Translations under genes and position numbers: made by a program
Part shown: piece after piece, positions 59,461 through 64,000 of the stretch
How positions within the stretch are numbered: position 1 is the stretch's first letter
How the letters are laid out: every line of letters begins with the position of its first letter
The notes under the pieces: model-generated
The model's database searches: none
Told to the model about the DNA's origin: nothing
Seen by the model: only the letters and a program-made list of their open reading frames with translations
NCBI RefSeq assembly: GCF_014638275.1
Contig: NZ_BMFJ01000002.1
Coordinates: forward strand, 248,001 to 312,000
DNA from: Primorskyibacter flagellatus
GTDB taxonomy: Bacteria; Pseudomonadota; Alphaproteobacteria; Rhodobacterales; Rhodobacteraceae
Length of the DNA: 64,000 nucleotides
Direction: 5' to 3'

Positions 59461-60102
59461 TCATCGAATCTCCTCTCCCGGCAGGCCCGCCGCCAGCGCG
59501 TTCACCGCCGCCGAGGCCATGGCCGATCCGCCGCGCCGACCGCGCAGCGCCACATAGGCACAGCCGCGCGGGTTGGCGGCCAGTTCGGCCTTGCTCTCCG
59601 CCGCGCCGACGAAGCCGACCGGGAAACCGAGGATCACCGCCGGGCGCGGGGCACCGGCGTCGATCAGCTCCAGCAGGTGGAACAGCGCGGTCGGCGCGTT
59701 GCCGATCGCCACCACCGCTCCGTCGAGCCGACCGGCCCAGAGTTCCACCGCCGCAGCAGACCGCGTATTGGAAATCGCCTTCGCCCGCTGCGGCACCTGC
59801 GGATCGTTCAGCGTGACCACCACCTCGTTCTCCGCCGGCAGGCTGCGCCGGATCACCCCTGCCGCGACCATCTCGCAGTCGCAGAGCACCGGCGCCCCGG
59901 AGAGAAGCGCGGTTCGCCCCGCCTCCCAGGCCGCCTCGGAAAAAGCCAGCCGGTCGGCGACATCGACCATGCCGCAGGCGTGGATCAGCCGGATCGCCAT
60001 GGCCTGAAGGCCGGGCGGAAACCGCTCCAGCCGGGCCTCGCGCCGGACGGTCGCAAAGCTCTGGGCGTAGATCGCGGCGGGGTCGGTTTCATAGGGACGC
60101 AT
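59461..60102 (-). CDS. cobH: Precorrin-8X methylmutase
   Basis: The 213-residue enzyme shifts the C11 methyl group to C12 to give hydrogenobyrinate. It shows RLIHACGMVDVADRLAFSEA with the catalytic histidine (38-57), CDCEMVAAGVIRRSL, and AIGNAPTALFHLLELI. The ATG at 60102 follows cbiX after 38 bp. The long in-frame extension upstream would overlap cbiX on the same strand and is rejected. Confidence 0.95.
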   Translation of the reverse strand: MRPYETDPAAIYAQSFATVRREARLERFPPGLQAMAIRLIHACGMVDVADRLAFSEAAWEAGRTALLSGAPVLCDCEMVAAGVIRRSLPAENEVVVTLNDPQVPQRAKAISNTRSAAAVELWAGRLDGAVVAIGNAPTALFHLLELIDAGAPRPAVILGFPVGFVGAAESKAELAANPRGCAYVALRGRRGGSAMASAAVNALAAGLPGEEIR

Positions 60103-60140
60103 GGCGGGCCTTCGGGACGGGGATCGGGCGGCGGGCGGGG

Positions 60141-61349
60141 TCAGACCCGCACCTTCCGCGCGCTTTCCGGCCCATGCGGGTGATCCGCATGGGGATAGTC
60201 GGCGTGGTGATGGTGGTGATGCCCCCCTGCGTGCCCGTGGCCATGACCATGGCCGTGACCGTGGTGATGGTGGCCGTGATGGCCCGCGGTCAGGTCCAGC
60301 CGGCATTCCCCGGTACAGAACGTGTCGCAGAGCGTGCAGTCCGCCACGTTGGAGCCGGGGGCGGACGCGCCCTGCCCCTCGACATGATGATGGTGGCTTT
60401 CCTGGATCGCGCCGACCTCGGCCTCGAACCCGACCACCGCCGCGCGGTACTTGCAGAGCACGCAGGTCGGCGGAGGCACATCGGCGAAAGCCGGGTGGCG
60501 GCGCTGCTCGGGCGTGATGTGCCGGTGTCCGCCATCGTCGAAGGAGAGCACCTGTTCGCGATAGGCGCAGATGCCACAGTTCGGGATCGCCTCCGTCGCG
60601 TCCAGTTCGCGCACCCGCGCCGCGAAGGTGGCGATCACCTGCTCGTGGTCGTTGAGGTAACCGGCCTTGAGGAACTCGATCTCCGGATGGTCCGCGGCCA
60701 CACGGTCGGTGAAGCCGTAGATCCGGTCGACCAGAATGCCGGTGAACAGGAAATACGGAAAGACCACAACGCGCCGGTAGCCAAGCCGGGTCACATGCCT
60801 GAGGCAGGGTTCCACCAACGGGAAGGTGACGCCGGAATAGCCCACCTCGCACCAGCCGAAGCCCAGCCCCTCGTGCAGCATCCGCGCCACCTTGGCCACA
60901 TTGCCGTTGGCATCCGGGTCCGACGCCCCGCGCCCGATCACCACGAGGCAGGTTTCCGACAGCGGCACGTCATCCCCGGCGGCCGCGAGCTCCGCACGGA
61001 TCCGGTCCGCGGCGGCGGCGATCATGCGCGGGTCCACGCCAAGTTCCCGGCCATAGCGGATGTCGATCCCGTGCTGCGCCGCATACGTGTTCAGCACCGT
61101 CGGAATGTCGTTCTTCGTGTGCATCGCCGCGAACAGCATCCCCGGCACCGCGAGGATCCGGTCACATCCCCGGGCCCGCAGCCGGTCAAGCCCGTCGCGG
61201 ATCACGGGGTTGGCAAACTCGAGATAGCCGTAGTCGACCAGCCAGTCCGGTGGCAGCAGCGCGGGCAGACGCTGCGCCAGCACCGCGAACTCGTCCACCG
61301 CCGCCTGGCTGCGAGAGCCATGGCCGCAGATCATCACCCCGGTTGTCAT
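60141..61349 (-). CDS. cbiX: Long-form sirohydrochlorin cobaltochelatase CbiX with Cys-rich and His-rich tail
   Basis: The 402-residue protein has two chelatase repeats. The first carries the active-site His10 (MICGHGSRSQ) and His77 (LFAAMHTKNDIP); the second lies at about 130-245. The tail has Cys pairs at 258/261, 296/299, 338/341 and Cys345/349, which could hold an Fe-S or other metal centre. A histidine-rich stretch (357-388, with HGHGHGHGHGH) follows and may store Co2+. This is the CbiX-L architecture known from Bacillus megaterium. It inserts cobalt into sirohydrochlorin. It follows a small membrane protein after 3 bp and precedes cobH. Confidence 0.93.
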   Translation of the reverse strand: MTTGVMICGHGSRSQAAVDEFAVLAQRLPALLPPDWLVDYGYLEFANPVIRDGLDRLRARGCDRILAVPGMLFAAMHTKNDIPTVLNTYAAQHGIDIRYGRELGVDPRMIAAAADRIRAELAAAGDDVPLSETCLVVIGRGASDPDANGNVAKVARMLHEGLGFGWCEVGYSGVTFPLVEPCLRHVTRLGYRRVVVFPYFLFTGILVDRIYGFTDRVAADHPEIEFLKAGYLNDHEQVIATFAARVRELDATEAIPNCGICAYREQVLSFDDGGHRHITPEQRRHPAFADVPPPTCVLCKYRAAVVGFEAEVGAIQESHHHHVEGQGASAPGSNVADCTLCDTFCTGECRLDLTAGHHGHHHHGHGHGHGHGHAGGHHHHHHADYPHADHPHGPESARKVRV

Positions 61350-61352
61350 GGA

Positions 61353-61580
61353 TCAGGCCTCCTGCGGGTCTTCATCCGCCGGGACGTCGCCCTGATCCTC
61401 CTCGGCCTGCGCCTTTCCGCCGCGACCGCGCAGCCCCTGCCAGAGCCCGATCGCTATGGCCGCGCCAAGTGCCGCGGCGCCCAGCCAGTGACCATGGCCG
61501 GCGACTTCTCCGAGATGGCCGACATGCGCCGCGGCGGGGCCGGCGACCAGCGTCAGAAACAGGGCGGGGAGGAGTCGCAT
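61353..61580 (-). CDS. Small membrane protein heading the cobalamin operon (DUF6732-like)
   Basis: The 75-residue protein has a signal-like hydrophobic N-terminus (1-18), the motif AAHVGHLGEVAGHGHW with four histidines (17-32), one more span (33-52), and an acidic/polar tail. The His cluster next to the membrane recalls small cobalt-transport-associated proteins such as CbtB, but this is not a clear match; I recall similar proteins in Rhodobacteraceae cobalamin loci as DUF6732. It is first in the operon, 3 bp before cbiX, preceded by a roughly 130-nt leader. A role in cobalt handling is inferred from context. Confidence 0.72.
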   Translation of the reverse strand: MRLLPALFLTLVAGPAAAHVGHLGEVAGHGHWLGAAALGAAIAIGLWQGLRGRGGKAQAEEDQGDVPADEDPQEA

Positions 61581-61714
61581 CGTCAGTCCTTTCCATCTTT
61601 CCGGAAAGGCCGAAGGGGGCCGCGGTCGCGACCTCCGACGATCCGGTCCCTGCATCCCCTGTCTGGGTCGATGTCGCAGACCTGCACCTTTCCGGCCCCT
61701 CGCGGGGCATCGTC
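61581..61714 (-). promoter_or_regulatory. Long structured 5' leader of the cobalamin operon
   Basis: From a predicted start near 61714 to the ATG at 61580 there are about 130 nt with several possible stems: GCCCC-GCGA-GGGGC near the 5' end, GTCTG...CAGAC in the middle, and CTTTCCGGAAAG near the ribosome site. I do not find the cobalamin riboswitch core. The length and structure suggest a regulatory leader, but this is unproven. Confidence 0.4.
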
Positions 61715-61720
61715 CCCTCC

Positions 61721-61749
61721 TCTATAGGCAACCGCCGGCGGAGTCGCAA
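61721..61749 (-). promoter_or_regulatory. Promoter of the cobalamin operon
   Basis: On the minus strand TTGCGA (61744-61749), a 17-bp spacer and TATAGA (61721-61726). It is the clearest sigma-70-like match in the divergent gap 61581-61872, which otherwise holds no gene. Confidence 0.65.
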
Positions 61750-61872
61750 CGATGATCGCCCGCCCGTTTCCCCACCCCCGGATGTGCGCCCCTGCACGGG
61801 GCCTGCGCCCCAGTGCGGCTGGACCCGGTCGCGCCGCCCGTTAGATCCTGCCCATACAGAAGGAGAAAGCAC

Positions 61873-62847
61873 ATGGGCCAGCTGATCGACGGAACCTGGG
61901 AAAAACAGAGCCTCGCCAGCCTGTCCGAGGGCGGAGAGTTCGAGCGCAAGGAAAGCAGCTTCCGCAACTGGGTGACGGCGGACGGCAGCGCGGGACCCAC
62001 GGGTTCGGGCGGGTTCGCCGCCGAAAGCGGGCGCTACCACCTCTATGTGTCCTACGCCTGCCCCTGGGCGCATCGCGCGCTGATCTTCCGGCACCTGAAG
62101 GATCTGACCGCCCATATCGACGTGTCGGTCGTGAGCCCCGACATGCTGGACGAAGGCTGGACCTTTGCCACCGACCACCCCGGCGCCACCGGGGACCGGT
62201 TGATGGGGAAAGACCGCCTGTACGAAGTCTATACCGCGTCCGATCCCGAGGCGACAACGCGTGTAACAGTGCCGGTGCTCTGGGACCGGGAGCGGGGCGA
62301 GATCGTGTCCAACGAATCCGCGGACATCATCCGGATGTTCAACTCGGCCTTCGACGGGCTGACCGGCAACACCGACGACTACCACCCCGAACCGTTGCGT
62401 CCCCGGATCGAGGAGATCAACGCCCGTGTCTACGACACGGTCAACAACGGCGTCTACAAGTCCGGGTTCGCCTCGACCCAGAAGGCCTATGACAAGGCCG
62501 TCGGCGCGCTGTTCGACAGCCTGGACTGGATCGAGAGGCTGCTTGAGGAGCACCGCTATCTCGCCGGGGACCGGATCACGGAGGCGGACTGGCGGCTGTT
62601 CACCACGCTGATCCGTTTCGACACGGTCTATCACACGCATTTCAAGTGCAACCGCCGCCGCATCATCGACTACCCCGCGATGTCCGGCTACCTGCGCGAA
62701 CTATACCAGTGGCCCGGCGTGGCGGAGACGGTGCATTTCGACCACATCGCGCGGCACTACTATTACAGCCACGAGCACATCAACCCGTCGCGCATCGTGC
62801 CGATCGGTCCTGTGCTGGACCTGACGGCGCCGCACGGCCGCGGCTAG
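61873..62847 (+). CDS. Glutathionyl-hydroquinone reductase (Xi-class GST, YqjG-like)
   Basis: The 324-residue protein has the Xi-class active site VSYACPWAHRALIF with Cys63, and the extended N-terminus FERKESSFRNWV. It also shows the C-terminal DWRLFTTLIRFDTVYHTHFK and YPAMSGYLRELYQWPGVAET. These enzymes reduce glutathionyl-hydroquinones with GSH. AGGAG lies before ATG 61873. It is divergent from the cobalamin operon and its stop overlaps the receiver-like gene by 4 bp. Confidence 0.95.
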   Translation: MGQLIDGTWEKQSLASLSEGGEFERKESSFRNWVTADGSAGPTGSGGFAAESGRYHLYVSYACPWAHRALIFRHLKDLTAHIDVSVVSPDMLDEGWTFATDHPGATGDRLMGKDRLYEVYTASDPEATTRVTVPVLWDRERGEIVSNESADIIRMFNSAFDGLTGNTDDYHPEPLRPRIEEINARVYDTVNNGVYKSGFASTQKAYDKAVGALFDSLDWIERLLEEHRYLAGDRITEADWRLFTTLIRFDTVYHTHFKCNRRRIIDYPAMSGYLRELYQWPGVAETVHFDHIARHYYYSHEHINPSRIVPIGPVLDLTAPHGRG

Positions 62848-63230
62848 GCGGCGCGGGTCTTCCGGGCATAATGGGCGACGATGGCGGCCACGTCCGGCGG
62901 TGCGGTGCGGGCGGGGATGATCATGCAGGCGTTGGAACAGAGGCTGAAGATCACCCCGTCGGCCAGGAAATCGTCGCTGTTCACGAAGATCAGCGGCGTA
63001 CCGGGATGCCGGAAGTTGGCATAGTCGGACACCGCGAAAGCCGACCCGCGTTCGAAAACCAGATCGATGACGACCACCGCGAACGGCTCGTCCCGCAGCC
63101 GCGCGATGGCGGCCTCGGAATCGGTGACGTGCCGCACGTCGAAGCCCTTTTCGCCGAGATGCCGCTTCCACAGGCTGCGGACATTGCCGTCACCGTTGCC
63201 CACGATCAGCACCCGCGGGGCCCCTGACAT
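62844..63230 (-). CDS. Degenerate receiver-domain (response-regulator-like) protein
   Basis: About 128 residues form one receiver-like domain: RVLIVGNGDGNVRSLWKRHL for beta1-alpha1, AVVVIDLVFERG with an Asp at the phosphorylation strand, and PLIFVNSDDF for beta4. The acidic pair normally at the end of beta1 is replaced by GNGDGN. The usual conserved lysine at beta5 is absent (CMIIPARTAP). It may thus be a pseudo-receiver. No output domain is present. Other starts at 63254 and 63284 (TTG) are possible. The stop overlaps the GST gene by 4 bp, tail to tail. Confidence 0.72.
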   Translation of the reverse strand: MSGAPRVLIVGNGDGNVRSLWKRHLGEKGFDVRHVTDSEAAIARLRDEPFAVVVIDLVFERGSAFAVSDYANFRHPGTPLIFVNSDDFLADGVIFSLCSNACMIIPARTAPPDVAAIVAHYARKTRAA

Positions 63231-63493
63231 GGGCGACGCCCCGGCCGGAGGCATGGCGGAATCGTGTCTGAGCGGCGCGGTCAAGCAGCAGGCCTTTCCC
63301 GTGGTGAAAGACCGGACGGGAGGAGGACCGCCCGGTCCGTTACGTTTTGCGGCAGAATCCCTAACAAGTGGTTAACGTGGGCCCGGCGCACCGGCCAGCG
63401 AGAGGCGAAAGGGACGCGAGGTTTGCCATTGCCGTCAAAACCGGCTCTATGGCGCGACCGAAGACGCGACGAACAGACGGGGCAGACCAAGAC

Positions 63494-63865
63494 ATGACCA
63501 CCTGGATCACCATCTGCGACACCTGCAAGCAGGAGGACTGGGCCGAGCGGGGCCAGCCCCTGACGGACGGCGAGGTTCTCGCCGGGCTGGTCGAAACCGC
63601 CGCCGCCGGGACCGGGCTGCGCACCCGCCGCGTCTCCTGTCTGATGGGATGTACCCATGGCTGCAACGTGGCGATCCAGGCGCAGGGCAAACTGGCCTAC
63701 ACGCTCGGGCGCTTCTCTCCCGATACCGACGCGGCCGGGGCCATCGTCGATTACGCCCGGCTGCACGCGGACAGCGACACCGGCCAGGTCCCGTTCCGCC
63801 AGTGGCCGCAGGGGGTGAAGGGGCACTTCGTCACCCGCCACCCGCCCCTGCCGGACGACGCCTGA
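63494..63865 (+). CDS. DUF1636 metal-binding protein
   Basis: The 123-residue protein has Cys8 and Cys11 (TICDTCKQE) and a second cluster Cys49, Cys53 and Cys57 (SCLMGCTHGCNVAI), the DUF1636 pattern. The thioredoxin-like [2Fe-2S] ferredoxin fold is expected. Such genes occur within cobalamin loci, where they may serve in electron supply or metal handling. Three bp separate it from cobC. The ATG at 63494 is preferred; a longer reading adds 42 basic residues with no family match. Confidence 0.87.
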   Translation: MTTWITICDTCKQEDWAERGQPLTDGEVLAGLVETAAAGTGLRTRRVSCLMGCTHGCNVAIQAQGKLAYTLGRFSPDTDAAGAIVDYARLHADSDTGQVPFRQWPQGVKGHFVTRHPPLPDDA

Positions 63866-63868
63866 CAG

Positions 63869-64000
63869 ATGTCCGCCACGGGCCACAGCCGCGACCACGG
63901 CGGCCGGATCGACGACGCGATCCGGGCCTTTGGCGGCACGCGCGAGGACTGGATCGACCTTTCGACCGGCATCAACCCGGTCCCCTACCCCGTCACGGAC
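63869..64000 (+). CDS. cobC: Threonine-phosphate decarboxylase-like CobC (partial, runs off window)
   Basis: The first 44 codons read RDHGGRIDDAIRAFGG and WIDLSTGINPVPYP, which is the N-terminal signature of CobC/CobD aminotransferase-fold enzymes. They make (R)-1-amino-2-propanol phosphate for the nucleotide loop of cobalamin. The PLP lysine lies beyond the window. It follows DUF1636 by 3 bp, giving a second cobalamin unit, transcribed away from the first. Confidence 0.9.
   Translation, partial: MSATGHSRDHGGRIDDAIRAFGGTREDWIDLSTGINPVPYPVTD

Noticed and set aside
61581-61872. Cobalamin riboswitch in the divergent gap before the cob operon
   Set aside because: I searched both strands for the conserved core (including GCCACTG and the AGGGAA and CCCCCGCAACTG type blocks) and did not find it; kept only as an unclassified leader.

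Overview
The window is high-GC, densely coded DNA of an alphaproteobacterium, almost certainly a marine-type Rhodobacteraceae (roseobacter group). The reasons are the ChvG/ChvI - HprK - RapZ - EIIA(Man) - HPr operon, a methylsuccinyl-CoA dehydrogenase of the ethylmalonyl-CoA pathway, PhoX, a PraR-type regulator, TRAP and BMP-type transporters, the alphaproteobacterial ybhL leader in front of a YbhL-like membrane protein, and the CobI/CobJ/CobM/CobH/CobL cobalamin set. I see no rRNA or tRNA genes, integrase, transposase or CRISPR array. This looks like ordinary chromosome.

Layout. 1-3280 (minus): a four-gene, translationally coupled operon (HAD-UbiA fusion, GtrA, DprE1-like, DprE2-like partial) that resembles the mycobacterial polyprenyl-phosphate-arabinose pathway. 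3407-5992 (minus): cmk, a membrane protein, aroA. 5993-6361: a block of palindromic repeats. 6362-8379 (minus): 5-formyl-THF cyclo-ligase and MgtE. 8511-11227: two convergent purine deaminases (guanine and 8-oxoguanine). 11235-14635: hisN, a PraR-like regulator with a strong dyad cluster upstream, a quinone oxidoreductase, a LysR regulator. 14761-18817: DUF1127, the ybhL leader and gene, phoX, an acetyltransferase, rpmG. 19066-22159: a marR-emrA-emrB type efflux operon. 22253-23749 (minus): a secreted PRC-barrel protein and the RNase P RNA. 23842-28211: MFS, UspA, VOC and hydrolase genes, then nfuA-tsaB-rimI. 28359-33934: a BMP-type nucleoside ABC importer with a LysE gene embedded. 33990-36600: TauE/SafE plus TIGR02186 and an acyltransferase.

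36646-41177 (minus) is the ChvI-ChvG-HprK-RapZ-EIIA-HPr regulatory operon, divergent from pckA (41540). This links acid and envelope sensing and PTS phosphorelay to gluconeogenesis. 43146-50823 holds a DUF3859 protein, a second TauE, mcd, an AT-rich gap followed by a Hint-domain protein, a fasciclin protein, a BKACE enzyme and ald. 50858-53896 (minus) is a TRAP transporter (dctP-dctQ-dctM). 54648-61580 (minus) is a cobalamin operon: small membrane protein, cbiX, cobH, cobL, cobI, cbiG-cobJ fusion, cobM. A second cobalamin-linked set (DUF1636, cobC) starts on the plus strand at 63494 and runs off the end.

Most notable points: the polyprenyl-phospho-pentose locus in a Gram-negative; a palindromic repeat that has become an in-frame peptide insert inside the CbiG-CobJ fusion; a long perfect inverted repeat in the cobalamin operon built from a motif that also occurs elsewhere in the window; a roughly 130-nt leader with a clear promoter in front of the cobalamin operon that does not match the known cobalamin riboswitch; and adjacent perfect dyads upstream of the PraR-like regulator. 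Functions are assigned from recognised motifs and gene context without database searches.
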